Assembly: GCF_017798165.1 (NCBI RefSeq)
Contig: NZ_CP059068.1
Coordinates: forward strand, 310,001-374,000
Length of the DNA: 64,000 bases
Source of the DNA: Rhodoferax sp. AJA081-3
GTDB lineage: Bacteria; Pseudomonadota; Gammaproteobacteria; Burkholderiales; Burkholderiaceae_C
Direction: 5' to 3'
This document shows, piece by piece, positions 7,280-17,616 of this stretch. Position 1 is the first letter of the stretch, and the number at the start of each line of letters is the position of its first letter. The notes below the pieces were generated by a model. The model had not been told where the DNA came from, ran no database searches, and worked only from the letters and a program-made list of their open reading frames with translations. The position numbers were made by a program, and so were the translations under genes.

Positions 7280-9439
7280 TCAGTATTGGGGTTGGTGTTT
7301 TCGGATAGCAGCTTTGACTGCATCGGTCAGTGTAAAGCCCGCCCCATACCGCTGGGCCAGTTCCGCCGCACGCGCCTCAAAGGCTTCAATACCCATGCCA
7401 TAGATGAATTGCATGGCGCCACCGGTCCAGGCCGGGAAGCCAATGCCGAAGATGGAGCCGATGTTGGCATCGTGCACCGTGGTCAGCACGTTTTCGCTCA
7501 GGCAGCGGGCGGTTTCCACCGCCTGGCGGTAGAGCAGGCGGTCCTTTAGGTCGGTGATGTTCCACTCTGCGCCGGGCTTCTCGAACAGTTCCTTGAGCCG
7601 GGGCCACAGGAATTTTTTGGCGCCTTTTTCAGCGGGGTATTCATAAAAACCACCGCCACCTGCGCGGCCAGGACGCTCGTGTTTGCGCACCATGTCGGCC
7701 ACCAGCAGTTCGCCGGGGGAGGGTGTGTAGGTTTTGCCCTCTGCCTCATAGTCAGCGCGGGTCTGGTCCATGACATGCAGGCTCAGCGTCAGCGCGGTCT
7801 CGTCCAGCACGGCCAGGGGGCCCACTGGCATGCCGCACTGGATGCCCGCGTTTTCAACCGCCGCGGCAGGTATGCCTTCGCCCACCATGGCCACACCTTC
7901 CATGACAAAGGTGCCAAACACGCGGCTGGTGAAGAAGCCGCGCGAGTCGTTGACAACGATGGGCATCTTGCCAATGGCCTGCACATAGTCAAAGGCGCGG
8001 GCTACCGTCTCGTCGTTCGTTTGTTTGCCGCGAATGATTTCCACCAGCTTCATCTTGTCCACCGGGCTGAAGAAGTGGATGCCGATGAACTTCTCGGGCG
8101 CAACACTTGCGGTGGCCAGACCGCTGATGGGCAGGGTGGAGGTGTTGGAGGCGAAGAAACCACCGGCGGCCAGCAGGGGCTCAGACTCCTTGGTCACACG
8201 GGCCTTGAGCTCGCGGTTTTCAAACACGGCCTCGATGATCAGGTCGCAATCTTTCAGGTCGGCTACCGAGCCGGTGGCATGGATGCGGTCCAGCACGGTC
8301 TTCTGCTCCTCGGCCGTCATGCGGCCCTTGTCCACGCGCGCTTGGGTCAGCTTGGCGGTGTAGCCCTTGCCCTGGTCGGCCTTATCCTGGCTCACGTCCT
8401 TCAGCACCGTTGCGATGCCCTTGGTGGCCTGGGCGTAGGCGATGCCCGCGCCCATCATGCCGGCGCCGAGCAGGCCCACCTTGGCGGGCTTGAAGCGCGG
8501 CACATCCTTGGGCCGACTCTGGCCACTCTTGATGGCGTTGAGGTTGAAGAAGAAGGTGTTGATCATGGCCCGGGCGTTGGTGCCGGTCATCAGCTTGGCC
8601 AACGCGCGGCTTTCGATGCGCAGCGCGGTTTCGATGTCCACCTGCAGGCCTTCCACCATGCAGGCCATGATGGCCTCGGGAGCAGGGTAGAGGCCACGGG
8701 TTTGTTTCTTGATCATGGCCGGTGCCACCGGCAGCATCTGCGCTACCGCGGGGTTCGATGGCAGGCCGCCGGGTACCTTGTAGCCCTTGGCCTCCCACGG
8801 ATGTTGGGCCGTGGGGTTGGCGGCGATCCAGGCCAGGGCCTTGGCGCGCATCTCAGCCGCGGCGTTGTCGCCGGGGGCGACCAGGTCATGCACCAGGTTT
8901 AAGCCCTTGGCTTCAGCGGGCGAAAAGATCTTGCCCTCGACCAGGTAGGGCTGCGCACCCATCAGACCCAAATGGCGGGTCATCTTGGTCACGCCGCTGG
9001 CGCCGGGCAGCAGGCCCAGCGTGACCTCGGGCAGGCCCAGCTGGATCTTGCGGTCGTCAATGGCGATGCGGTGGTGGCCCACCAGGGCTACCTCCCAACC
9101 GCCGCCCAGCGCCGTGCCGTTGATCAGGCTGACCACCGGCTTGCCCAGGGTTTCGATGGTGCGGAAGTTCTGCTTCAGCTTTTCGATCTCGGCGTAGATC
9201 GTGGGTGCGTCGCTGGGCTTCAGACGCATGGCGCCCTTCAGGTCGGCGCCGGCAAAGAAGGTGGATTTTGCCGAGGCCAGCAGGATGCCGGTGATGGCGT
9301 CCTTGTCCTTCAGAACCTGTTCGGCCAAGGCCGTCATGTCTTCCTGCCACTGCAGGCACATGGTGTTGACGGGAGAGTTGGGCTCGTTGAAGGTGATGGT
9401 GGCGATGCCGTCGGTTAGGGAGTATTGGATAGTTTTCAT
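7280..9439 (-). CDS. fadJ: Fatty acid oxidation complex alpha subunit (enoyl-CoA hydratase / 3-hydroxyacyl-CoA dehydrogenase)
   Basis: Two-domain beta-oxidation enzyme of 719 aa. The N-terminal crotonase domain has ALGGGWEVAL with the first catalytic Glu and LPEVTLGLLPG with the second. The Rossmann motif LLGAGMMGAGIAYA near residue 325 starts the NAD-binding part, and HFFSPVDKMKLVEI is typical of the dehydrogenase. It hydrates enoyl-CoA and oxidises the 3-hydroxyacyl-CoA product. The thiolase gene lies upstream on the same strand, separated by 84 bp that contain copy A of the 49-nt repeat ending just before this start codon. FadB versus FadJ naming is uncertain. Confidence 0.93.
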   Translation of the reverse strand: MKTIQYSLTDGIATITFNEPNSPVNTMCLQWQEDMTALAEQVLKDKDAITGILLASAKSTFFAGADLKGAMRLKPSDAPTIYAEIEKLKQNFRTIETLGKPVVSLINGTALGGGWEVALVGHHRIAIDDRKIQLGLPEVTLGLLPGASGVTKMTRHLGLMGAQPYLVEGKIFSPAEAKGLNLVHDLVAPGDNAAAEMRAKALAWIAANPTAQHPWEAKGYKVPGGLPSNPAVAQMLPVAPAMIKKQTRGLYPAPEAIMACMVEGLQVDIETALRIESRALAKLMTGTNARAMINTFFFNLNAIKSGQSRPKDVPRFKPAKVGLLGAGMMGAGIAYAQATKGIATVLKDVSQDKADQGKGYTAKLTQARVDKGRMTAEEQKTVLDRIHATGSVADLKDCDLIIEAVFENRELKARVTKESEPLLAAGGFFASNTSTLPISGLATASVAPEKFIGIHFFSPVDKMKLVEIIRGKQTNDETVARAFDYVQAIGKMPIVVNDSRGFFTSRVFGTFVMEGVAMVGEGIPAAAVENAGIQCGMPVGPLAVLDETALTLSLHVMDQTRADYEAEGKTYTPSPGELLVADMVRKHERPGRAGGGGFYEYPAEKGAKKFLWPRLKELFEKPGAEWNITDLKDRLLYRQAVETARCLSENVLTTVHDANIGSIFGIGFPAWTGGAMQFIYGMGIEAFEARAAELAQRYGAGFTLTDAVKAAIRKHQPQY

Positions 9440-9442
9440 GGT

Positions 9443-9491
9443 GCTATATAATTAGGAGCGTACTAGGTATATTTCACGGGGGCTAGAGGCC
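9443..9491 (+). repeat. 49-nt dispersed element, copy A
   Basis: GCTAT...GGAGC, 17 nt, then the consensus core CGGGGGCTAGAGGCC. It fills the gap between fadA and fadJ, three bases upstream of the fadJ start codon (which reads on the other strand), so it would be transcribed as part of the fadJ leader. Confidence 0.85.
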
Positions 9492-9523
9492 AATTTCTTA
9501 TAAATGGATTTCTAGCGAGGCAT

Positions 9524-10729
<1,206 letters not shown>

Positions 10730-10912
10730 GGTGGTGGTCTCCGGTTCAAAGAGGGTTGGCACGGGTGTGCAAGACGCAGTCTTTTGCATCGAAATTGCAG
10801 TATATTCTTTTTGCCAAGCAAATGCTTTGTAAAATTAATGTCCTTGCGGGACAGACCGCCGCAGCGCAGTTGCAAGCTCTGTCCTCAACTGATCAAAAAC
10901 CCGAGGTGCACA

Positions 10913-12076
10913 ATGATTGACAGAACGCTCTTTTCCTCCGACCACGAATCCTTTCGTGACAGCTTCCGCAAGTTCGTTGAGAAGGAGATTGCGCCTTTCC
11001 ACGCCGATTGGGAAGAGCAGGGTTACGTGGACCGCGCGGTGTGGACCAAGGCCGGTGAGAACGGCTTTTTGTGCATGAGCATGCCCGAGGAATACGGCGG
11101 CTCCGAGGCCGACAAGTTGTATTCGGTGATCCAGTTCGAAGAGATTGCCCGCGCGGGGTGCACAGGCATTGGCTACAGCCTGCACAGCGAGATCGTGGCA
11201 CCCTACATCTTGCACTACGGCACACCCGAACAAAAGGCACGTTACCTGCCCAAGATGGCCACCGGCGAAATGATTGGCGCCATTGCCATGAGTGAACCCG
11301 CTGCGGGCTCAGATCTGCAAGGCATCAAGGCCACCGCCATCCAGCAACCAGACGGCAGCTATTTGCTGAACGGCAGCAAGACCTTTATCACCAACGGCTG
11401 GCACGCGGATGTGGTGGTGGTCGTGGCCAAGACCAACCCGGCGGCTGGTGGCAAGGGCACCAGCCTGCTGCTGGTGGAGCGCGGCATGCCCGGCTTCTCA
11501 GTGGGCAAACGCCTGAAGAAAATGGGCATGAAGGCGCAGGACACGTCCGAGCTGTTTTTCGACAATGTGCGGGTGCCGGCGGAGAACCTGCTGGGCGGCG
11601 CGGCCTATGAAAACAAGGGTTTTATCTGCCTGATGGAGCAGTTGCCGTGGGAGCGCCTGCAGATTGCCATCTCCGCAGTGGCTGCAGCACAAGCCGCGAT
11701 CGACTGGACCGTGGACTATGTCAAAGAGCGCAAGGTTTTTGGCCAGCCCGTGGCGTCGTTCCAGAACACCCGCTTCAAACTGGCAGAGCTGCAGACCGAG
11801 GTGCAGGTGGCCCGTGTCTTTGTCGACAAGTGTTGTGAGTTGATTTGCCAGGATAAGCTGGACACCGCAACCGCCAGCATGGCCAAGTACTGGACCACCG
11901 ACCTGCAGTGCAAGGTCATGGACGAATGTGTGCAGCTGTTTGGCGGCTACGGTTATATGTGGGAATACCCCATCACCCGCGCCTATGCCGATGCACGGGT
12001 GCAGCGCATCTACGGCGGCACCAACGAGATCATGAAAGAGGTCATCACCCGGGCTATGGGCCTTGGTGCCAAATAG
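10913..12076 (+). CDS. Acyl-CoA dehydrogenase
   Basis: FAD enzyme of 387 aa that introduces the trans-2 double bond into acyl-CoA and passes electrons to ETF. AMSEPAAGSDLQGI and the flavin-binding segment FITNGWHADVVVVVAKT are typical, and YGGTNEIMKEV near the C-terminus is the family signature. The reading frame stays open far upstream, but family similarity begins at MIDRTLF (ATG 10913), behind CCGAGG. Chain-length preference is not decidable; the short, branched or medium class is likely. The stop codon TAG shares its last base with copy B of the 49-nt repeat. Confidence 0.93.
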   Translation: MIDRTLFSSDHESFRDSFRKFVEKEIAPFHADWEEQGYVDRAVWTKAGENGFLCMSMPEEYGGSEADKLYSVIQFEEIARAGCTGIGYSLHSEIVAPYILHYGTPEQKARYLPKMATGEMIGAIAMSEPAAGSDLQGIKATAIQQPDGSYLLNGSKTFITNGWHADVVVVVAKTNPAAGGKGTSLLLVERGMPGFSVGKRLKKMGMKAQDTSELFFDNVRVPAENLLGGAAYENKGFICLMEQLPWERLQIAISAVAAAQAAIDWTVDYVKERKVFGQPVASFQNTRFKLAELQTEVQVARVFVDKCCELICQDKLDTATASMAKYWTTDLQCKVMDECVQLFGGYGYMWEYPITRAYADARVQRIYGGTNEIMKEVITRAMGLGAK

Positions 12077-12124
12077 GTCGGTAGCCCCCGTATTGATTGA
12101 CTGTGTTGCTATAAATACAGTAGT
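12076..12124 (-). repeat. 49-nt dispersed element, copy B
   Basis: The minus strand reads ACTAC...ATAGC, 17 nt, then CGGGGGCTACCGACC. It fills the 58-bp gap between two convergent genes. The tail of the element (TATTTGGC on the minus strand) overlaps the last codons and the stop of the acyl-CoA dehydrogenase. Confidence 0.85.
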
Positions 12125-12134
12125 AAATTGCGTT

Positions 12135-13625
12135 TTACAGCACGGTCTGGCGAACGGCGTGTTCCCAGCGCTCCATCAACTCCAGCGCCCGTGACCGCTC
12201 TAGCGTGGGCAGGAAGCGCCGCTCGGAGCGCCACAGTGCCGACAGCTCGTCGGTGTTTTTGTATACGCCTACGGTAAGCCCGGCCAGGTAGGCAGCGCCC
12301 AAGGCCGTTGTCTCAATGACGGCAGGGCGCACCACCGGAATACCCAGCAGATCGGCCTGGAACTGCATCAACAGGTCGTTGATGCAAGCCCCACCATCCA
12401 CACGCAACTCTGACACGGTGGCGCCACCCACATCCGCCACATCGCGGCCCATGGCCTGCAGCAGCGCCGCGCTCTGGTAGGCAATACTTTCCAGCGACGC
12501 CCTGGCAATGTGGGCCACGGTGCTGCCCCGTGTCAGGCCGGTGATGGTGCCGCGCGCATCGGGTTTCCAGTAGGGCGCGCCCAGGCCGGTGAAGGCCGGC
12601 ACCACAATCACGCCACCCGAATCGGGCACGCTCTGCGCCAAAGCCTGCACTTCGCCACTGGCCTGTATGGCGTGTAAGCCGTCGCGCAACCACTGCACCA
12701 CCGCACCACCCACGAACACGCTGCCTTCGATGGCGAACTCGGTCTTGGCGGTAGCCTGTGCCGCGCTGGTGGTGATCAGCCCATTGTGGGATGTTTGGAA
12801 GTTGCCGCCAGTGTGCATCAGCATGAAACAACCCGTGCCATAGGTGTTTTTCACCATGCCGGCCTTGAAGCAGGCCTGGCCAAACAGGGCGCTTTGCTGG
12901 TCGCCCGCAACGCCGCCAATGGGAATGGCATGGCCCAGCAGATCGGGCGTTACCTCACCGTATTGCGAGCTGGACGGTTTCACCATGGGCAGCAGGCTTG
13001 TCGGAATATCCAGGGCCTGCAGCAGTTCGGCATCCCACGTGTTGGTGTGTACGTTGAACAGCATGGTGCGGGATGCGTTGCTGACATCGGTGGCGTGTAC
13101 GGCCCCGTTTGTCAGGCGCCAGATCAACCAACTGTCCACCGTGCCAAAGGCCAATTCGCCGTTGCCAGCCTGTTGCCGTGCGCCGGCCACGTTGTCCAGA
13201 ATCCATTTCAGCTTGGTACCCGAAAAATACGCGTCTACCAGCAGGCCGGTCTTAGCCTGGATGGTGTCTGCCAGACCCCGCTCGCGCAGCGCCACGCAGG
13301 TGGGCTCGGCACGGCGGTCTTGCCACACGATGGCGTGGTGTAGGGGCAAACCGGTCTTGCGGTTCCATACGACCGTGGTTTCGCGCTGGTTGGTTATGCC
13401 CAGGGCCTGCACCTGGCCGGCCTGTATGCCGGCCTTGGCCAGGGCTTCGCGGGCAGTGGCCAGCTGGGTGCGCCAGATCTCCTGCGGGTCGTGCTCCACC
13501 CAGCCGGGCTGGGGGTAGATCTGGGGCAGCTCCAGCTGGGCTTGTGCCACCACGTGGCCCTCTGCGTCGAACACAATGCTGCGCGAGCTGGAGGTGCCCT
13601 GGTCCAGGGCAAGCAGATAGGTCAT
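12135..13625 (-). CDS. glpK: Glycerol kinase
   Basis: FGGY-family kinase that phosphorylates glycerol to sn-glycerol 3-phosphate with ATP. At 496 aa it is close to the usual 500. The N-terminal phosphate-binding loop [16 protein letters not shown] and the substrate segment NQRETTVVW are intact, and the C-terminal [17 protein letters not shown] matches the second FGGY signature. Its start overlaps the glpR stop by four bases (ATGA), so it is translated from the glpR message. Together with the divergent ABC uptake genes it traps imported glycerol. Confidence 0.97.
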   Translation of the reverse strand: MTYLLALDQGTSSSRSIVFDAEGHVVAQAQLELPQIYPQPGWVEHDPQEIWRTQLATAREALAKAGIQAGQVQALGITNQRETTVVWNRKTGLPLHHAIVWQDRRAEPTCVALRERGLADTIQAKTGLLVDAYFSGTKLKWILDNVAGARQQAGNGELAFGTVDSWLIWRLTNGAVHATDVSNASRTMLFNVHTNTWDAELLQALDIPTSLLPMVKPSSSQYGEVTPDLLGHAIPIGGVAGDQQSALFGQACFKAGMVKNTYGTGCFMLMHTGGNFQTSHNGLITTSAAQATAKTEFAIEGSVFVGGAVVQWLRDGLHAIQASGEVQALAQSVPDSGGVIVVPAFTGLGAPYWKPDARGTITGLTRGSTVAHIARASLESIAYQSAALLQAMGRDVADVGGATVSELRVDGGACINDLLMQFQADLLGIPVVRPAVIETTALGAAYLAGLTVGVYKNTDELSALWRSERRFLPTLERSRALELMERWEHAVRQTVL

Positions 13626-14422
13626 GGATTCACCTTGGGAGTAGCGGGAGGCGTGGTGGTGGATGCCACGGTGTATCGCACCTGCGCATCCGTGAGCAGG
13701 TCAGGAAAGGGGTCTGGCGGCGTGTCGTCGGTGAACAGGCGGTCGATCTGCGATAGCTTGGCCACCTCGACCATGGCGGGGCGGTTGAACTTGCTGCTGT
13801 CTGCGGCCACCCAGACCTCGCGTGCGTGGGCAATGATGGTTTGTGACACCTTGACCTCGCGGAAATCAAAGTCGCGCAGCGTGCCGTCCGATTCGATTCC
13901 CGAAATGCCGATCAGCGCAATGTCCACCTTGAACTGGCGGATGAAGTCCACCGCGGCTTCACCCACGATGCCCTGGTCCCAGCCGCGCACCACACCGCCG
14001 ACCACGATGACTTCGCTGTTGGCATTGGCGCTCAGGATACTGGCCACGTTCAGGTTGTTGGTGATAACGCGCAGCCCCGTGTGGTTGAGCAGGGCCCGGG
14101 CAATGGCCTCGGTCGTGGTGCCAATGTTCAGGATCAAGGAACAGTCATTGGGCACGGCAGCGGCCACATCGCGGGCGATACGCACCTTGCCTTCGGCGTT
14201 GAGGTTCTCGCGCTGTTTGTGGGCAATGTTTTCGATAGTGGAGCTGGGCACCCGCACACCACCGTGGAAACGCGCCAACAAGCCCTCATCGGCCAGGCGC
14301 TGCACGTCACGGCGTACGGTCTGCAAGGTCACACCCAGTGTGTCGGCCAACTGCTCCACGGAAACCGTGCCGTGGGTTTGCACGTAGGCCAGTAATTCAA
14401 ACAATCTGGGGTGTCGATTCAT
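13622..14422 (-). CDS. glpR: DeoR-family glycerol regulon repressor
   Basis: The 266-residue protein has an N-terminal winged helix ([20 protein letters not shown], then [12 protein letters not shown]) and a C-terminal DeoR sensor domain with the phosphate-loop sequence [13 protein letters not shown]. DeoR repressors of this type bind sugar phosphates; glycerol 3-phosphate is the expected inducer. It is co-transcribed with glpK and divergent from the ABC transporter operon, with palindromic and repeated sites in the 152-bp gap. Confidence 0.93.
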   Translation of the reverse strand: MNRHPRLFELLAYVQTHGTVSVEQLADTLGVTLQTVRRDVQRLADEGLLARFHGGVRVPSSTIENIAHKQRENLNAEGKVRIARDVAAAVPNDCSLILNIGTTTEAIARALLNHTGLRVITNNLNVASILSANANSEVIVVGGVVRGWDQGIVGEAAVDFIRQFKVDIALIGISGIESDGTLRDFDFREVKVSQTIIAHAREVWVAADSSKFNRPAMVEVAKLSQIDRLFTDDTPPDPFPDLLTDAQVRYTVASTTTPPATPKVNP

Positions 14423-14452
14423 TTATGTTCCTTTGGCGGATCACGCCTTGGG

Positions 14453-14547
14453 TCGGTATCTTAAATCGAATAAAAACGAACCAAACTAGGGTAAATACCG
14501 ATAAAAAACGAAAGCAAAAGAATAACAATCGCTGAATTCGAATTCAG
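14453..14547. promoter_or_regulatory. glpR/glpS divergent control region with candidate GlpR sites
   Basis: Three kinds of site stand out: a perfect palindrome CTGAATTCGAATTCAG (14532-14547), direct repeats TAAAAACGAA (14471) and TAAAAAACGAA (14502) about three helix turns apart, and an inverted TCGGTAT/ATACCGA pair (14453-14459, 14495-14501). The ACGAA repeats resemble half-sites known for GlpR proteins. Which of them GlpR binds is inference. Confidence 0.5.
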
Positions 14548-14574
14548 ACGAAAACACAAAGAAAAGGTGGCGTG

Positions 14575-15648
14575 ATGCAGTTGACCCTTGAAGGCATCAA
14601 CAAAAAAGTGGGCCCGCAGACCTGGTTGCACAACATGAGCATTGCACCCCGAAGCGGCGCAGTCACCGTGTTGTTGGGTGCAACCCAGGCCGGCAAAACC
14701 AGCCTGATGCGCATCATGGCCGGGCTGGATGTGCCCACCTCCGGCCGCGTGATGGTGGACAGGCGCGATGTGGTGGGTGTGCCGGTGCGCGACCGCAATG
14801 TGGCCATGGTCTACCAGCAGTTCATCAACTACCCCTCACTCAAGGTGCGCGACAACATCGCATCTCCTCTCAAACTGCGTGGCGAAAAAAATGTAGACCA
14901 GCGCGTGCGCGAGCTGGCCGAAAAATTGCACATTGAAATGTTCCTGGACCGCCTGCCTGCAGAACTGTCGGGCGGGCAGCAGCAACGTGTGGCCTTGGCC
15001 CGTGCATTGGCCAAGGGTGCGCCGCTGATGCTGCTGGATGAACCGCTGGTGAACCTGGACTACAAGTTGCGCGAAGAGTTGCGTGACGAATTGACTGCGC
15101 TGTTTGCAGCGGGCAACTCCACCGTGGTGTACGCCACCACCGAGCCAGGCGAAGCCCTGCTGCTGGGCGGCTACACCGCCGTGCTGGACGAGGGCGAGTT
15201 GCTGCAATACGGCCCCACGGCCGAAGTTTTCCACAAGCCGGCGTCGTTGCGGGTGGCACGCGCCTTTAGCGACCCCCCCATGAATTTGTTGTCTGCCATG
15301 GCAACCCCCGAGGGTGTGCAACTGGAGGGTGGGCCGCTGTTGGCGCTGGGGCTGGCGTCCAAGGCGACACCCAAGTTGACGGTTGGCATGCGCGCCAGTG
15401 CGGTGCGTGTGCAGGCCCAGCCGGGCGACGTGGCACTGCCGGGCAAGGTGGAGCTGGCCGAAATTTCAGGGTCCGACACCTTTGTGCACGTGCACACCCT
15501 GGTGGGCGAACTGGTGGCCCAGCTCACCGGTGTGCACCACTTTGAGCTGGGTGCCCAGGTCACTCTGTATTTCAACCCCGCACAGGTTTATGTGTTTGAT
15601 GCCCAGGGCATGCTGGTGCTGGCGCCCGTGCGCGGCGGAGGACGTTGA
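14575..15648 (+). CDS. glpS: Glycerol ABC transporter ATPase 1 (GlpS-like)
   Basis: MalK/UgpC-type ATPase of 357 aa. Walker A is GATQAGKT, the Q-loop is MVYQQF, the ABC signature is a perfect LSGGQQQR, and Walker B is LMLLDEP. A C-terminal TOBE-like regulatory domain follows from about residue 240. The start ATG at 14575 is 7 nt behind AAGGTGG; a GTG at 14572 is possible. It is the first gene of an operon with a second ATPase, two permeases, a small membrane protein and a binding protein. That order matches the glycerol importer described genetically in Rhizobium leguminosarum (glpSTPQ and neighbours). Confidence 0.88.
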   Translation: MQLTLEGINKKVGPQTWLHNMSIAPRSGAVTVLLGATQAGKTSLMRIMAGLDVPTSGRVMVDRRDVVGVPVRDRNVAMVYQQFINYPSLKVRDNIASPLKLRGEKNVDQRVRELAEKLHIEMFLDRLPAELSGGQQQRVALARALAKGAPLMLLDEPLVNLDYKLREELRDELTALFAAGNSTVVYATTEPGEALLLGGYTAVLDEGELLQYGPTAEVFHKPASLRVARAFSDPPMNLLSAMATPEGVQLEGGPLLALGLASKATPKLTVGMRASAVRVQAQPGDVALPGKVELAEISGSDTFVHVHTLVGELVAQLTGVHHFELGAQVTLYFNPAQVYVFDAQGMLVLAPVRGGGR

Positions 15649-15649
15649 T

Positions 15650-16726
15650 ATGGCACGTATAGAACTCGACATGGCCCATGCCTACCGGCCCAACCCCAAG
15701 CAGGACAGCGATTACGCGTTGCTGCCGCTGAAGATGACATTCGACGACGGTGGCGCCTATGCGCTGCTGGGCCCGTCTGGCTGTGGCAAGACCACCTTGC
15801 TCAACATCATGTCTGGCCTGGTGACCCCGTCGCAGGGCACGGTGTTGTTTGATGGCCGTGATGTGACCCAAGCGTCGCCCCAGCAGCGCAATATTGCCCA
15901 GGTGTTCCAGTTTCCTGTCATTTACGACACCATGACGGTGGCCGAAAACCTGGCATTCCCCCTGCGCAACCGCAAGATGCCCAAGGAACAGATTGCCAAA
16001 CGCGTGGGCGAGATTGCCGAGATGCTGGAAATGAGTGGCCAGTTGAACCAGCGCGCAGCCGGTTTGGCCGCGGACGCCAAGCAAAAAATTTCCCTGGGCC
16101 GTGGTCTGGTGCGCCCTGATGTATCGGCGGTGTTGTTTGACGAACCACTGACCGTGATCGACCCGCATCTCAAGTGGCAGTTGCGGCGCAAGCTCAAGCA
16201 GATCCACCATGAGCTCAAGCTCACCTTGATCTATGTGACCCACGACCAGGTGGAGGCGCTGACTTTTGCCGACCAGGTGGTGGTGATGACACGGGGCCGC
16301 GCGGTACAGGTGGGCTCCCCAGCGGATTTGTTCGAGCGCCCCAGCCATACCTTTGTGGGCCACTTCATTGGTTCACCGGGCATGAATTTTCTGGCGGGGC
16401 AGGTCAATGACCAGGGTGTGCAGGTGGGTGGCAACACACTGGCCTTGCCGGCTGGCCGCACCCTGCCGGCGGGCGACATCAAGCTGGGCATACGGCCAGA
16501 GTATTTGACCCTGGTGCCTGCACAAACCGACGGTGCGCTGGCGATGACCGTGTCACGCGTGCAAGACGTGGGCACCCATGTGATGTTGAGCGCAGATTTT
16601 GCCGGCACAACGCTGAAGGCCCGCCTGTCCACAGACGCGGCCCAACTCGCACCGGGTGACACCGTGTGGCTCAAGGTGCTGGGTGAACACACCTGCGTTT
16701 ACAAGAATGAGGAGATCGTGGCATGA
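15650..16726 (+). CDS. glpT: Glycerol ABC transporter ATPase 2 (GlpT-like), degenerate signature motif
   Basis: Second MalK-type ATPase, 358 aa, not the unrelated MFS antiporter GlpT of E. coli. Walker A GPSGCGKTT and Walker B VLFDEP are intact, but the position of LSGGQ reads LAADAKQKISLGRGL, so the signature is lost. Paired with GlpS this should give one canonical and one degenerate ATP site. A TOBE-like domain fills the C-terminus. The start ATG lies one base after the glpS stop, behind GGAGGA, and the last four bases overlap the permease start (ATGA). The frame is open upstream but has no family similarity there. Confidence 0.88.
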   Translation: MARIELDMAHAYRPNPKQDSDYALLPLKMTFDDGGAYALLGPSGCGKTTLLNIMSGLVTPSQGTVLFDGRDVTQASPQQRNIAQVFQFPVIYDTMTVAENLAFPLRNRKMPKEQIAKRVGEIAEMLEMSGQLNQRAAGLAADAKQKISLGRGLVRPDVSAVLFDEPLTVIDPHLKWQLRRKLKQIHHELKLTLIYVTHDQVEALTFADQVVVMTRGRAVQVGSPADLFERPSHTFVGHFIGSPGMNFLAGQVNDQGVQVGGNTLALPAGRTLPAGDIKLGIRPEYLTLVPAQTDGALAMTVSRVQDVGTHVMLSADFAGTTLKARLSTDAAQLAPGDTVWLKVLGEHTCVYKNEEIVA

Positions 16727-17616
16727 GCACCACCACCAAACCGGTGAATCAGAAAGCCTGGTTTTTAATTCTCCCGATGCTGATCTGCGTCGCCTTCTCG
16801 GCGGTGCTGCCACTGATGGTGGTGGTCAACTACTCGGTGCAGGACATCATCTCGCCCGAGCGCAGGGTGTTTGTCGGCACCGAATGGTTTGCCGCCATCA
16901 TGCGCGACGAAGAGTTGCACGGCGCCCTGTGGCGGCAGATCACCTACTCGTTTGCCGTGCTGGCGGTCGAGCTGCCTTTGGGCATTTTGCTGGCCCTGGC
17001 CATGCCGGCCCACGGATGGAAGTCATCCGCCGCGCTGGTGATTGTGTCGCTTTCACTGCTGATCCCTTGGAACGTGGTGGGCACCATCTGGCAGATTTTT
17101 GGCCGAACGGATATCGGGCTGATGGGGGCGGCGCTGCTGGGCATGGGTATTGATTTCAGTTACACCGGCAATCCGGTGCATGCCTGGCTCACGGTGTTGT
17201 TGATGGACGTGTGGCACTGGACGCCGCTAGTCGCCTTGCTGGGTTATGCGGGTCTGCGCTCCATACCCGATGCCTACTACCAGGCCGCCAGTATTGATGG
17301 TGCCAGCAAGTGGGACGTCTTCCGGTATGTGCAGCTGCCCAAGATGCGCGGCGTGCTGATGATTGCCGTGCTGTTGCGCTTCATGGACAGTTTCATGATC
17401 TACACCGAACCCTTTGTGCTGACCGGTGGAGGGCCAGGCAACTCGACCACTTTCCTGTCGCAGTTCCTCACACAAAAGGCCGTGGGCCAGTTTGACCTGG
17501 GACCTGCTGCGGCGTTCTCGTTGATCTACTTCCTGATCATTCTGCTGATGTGTTTTATCTTGTACAACTGGATGCAGCGTGTTGGCACCCAGGCAAAGGA
17601 GGGTGGCCATGAATAA
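16723..17616 (+). CDS. glpP: Glycerol ABC transporter permease 1 (GlpP-like)
   Basis: MalF-type inner membrane permease of 297 aa with six predicted helices. The EAA loop that contacts the ATPases is visible as YYQAASIDGASKWDVFRYVQ followed by LPKMRG. It overlaps both neighbours (ATGA with glpT, 8 bp with the next permease), so expression is tightly coupled. Assignment to glycerol rests on the operon (glpR, glpK, glpD adjacent), since permeases of sugar and polyol systems look alike. Confidence 0.88.
   Translation: MSTTTKPVNQKAWFLILPMLICVAFSAVLPLMVVVNYSVQDIISPERRVFVGTEWFAAIMRDEELHGALWRQITYSFAVLAVELPLGILLALAMPAHGWKSSAALVIVSLSLLIPWNVVGTIWQIFGRTDIGLMGAALLGMGIDFSYTGNPVHAWLTVLLMDVWHWTPLVALLGYAGLRSIPDAYYQAASIDGASKWDVFRYVQLPKMRGVLMIAVLLRFMDSFMIYTEPFVLTGGGPGNSTTFLSQFLTQKAVGQFDLGPAAAFSLIYFLIILLMCFILYNWMQRVGTQAKEGGHE

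Noticed and set aside
6369..7403. Long open frame (344 codons) on the plus strand opposite the lipase gene
   Set aside because: His/Gln/Arg-rich translation with no family pattern; typical antisense shadow of a GC-rich gene.
7679..8902. 407-codon open frame antisense to fadJ
   Set aside because: Composition is dominated by His, Gly and Gln as expected from antisense of GC-rich codons; the fadJ frame has all catalytic motifs.
10730..10912. Sigma-70 promoter pair in the fadA / acyl-CoA dehydrogenase gap
   Set aside because: TTGCAT, TATATT, TTGCCA and TAAAAT are present, but no pair has acceptable 16-19 nt spacing.
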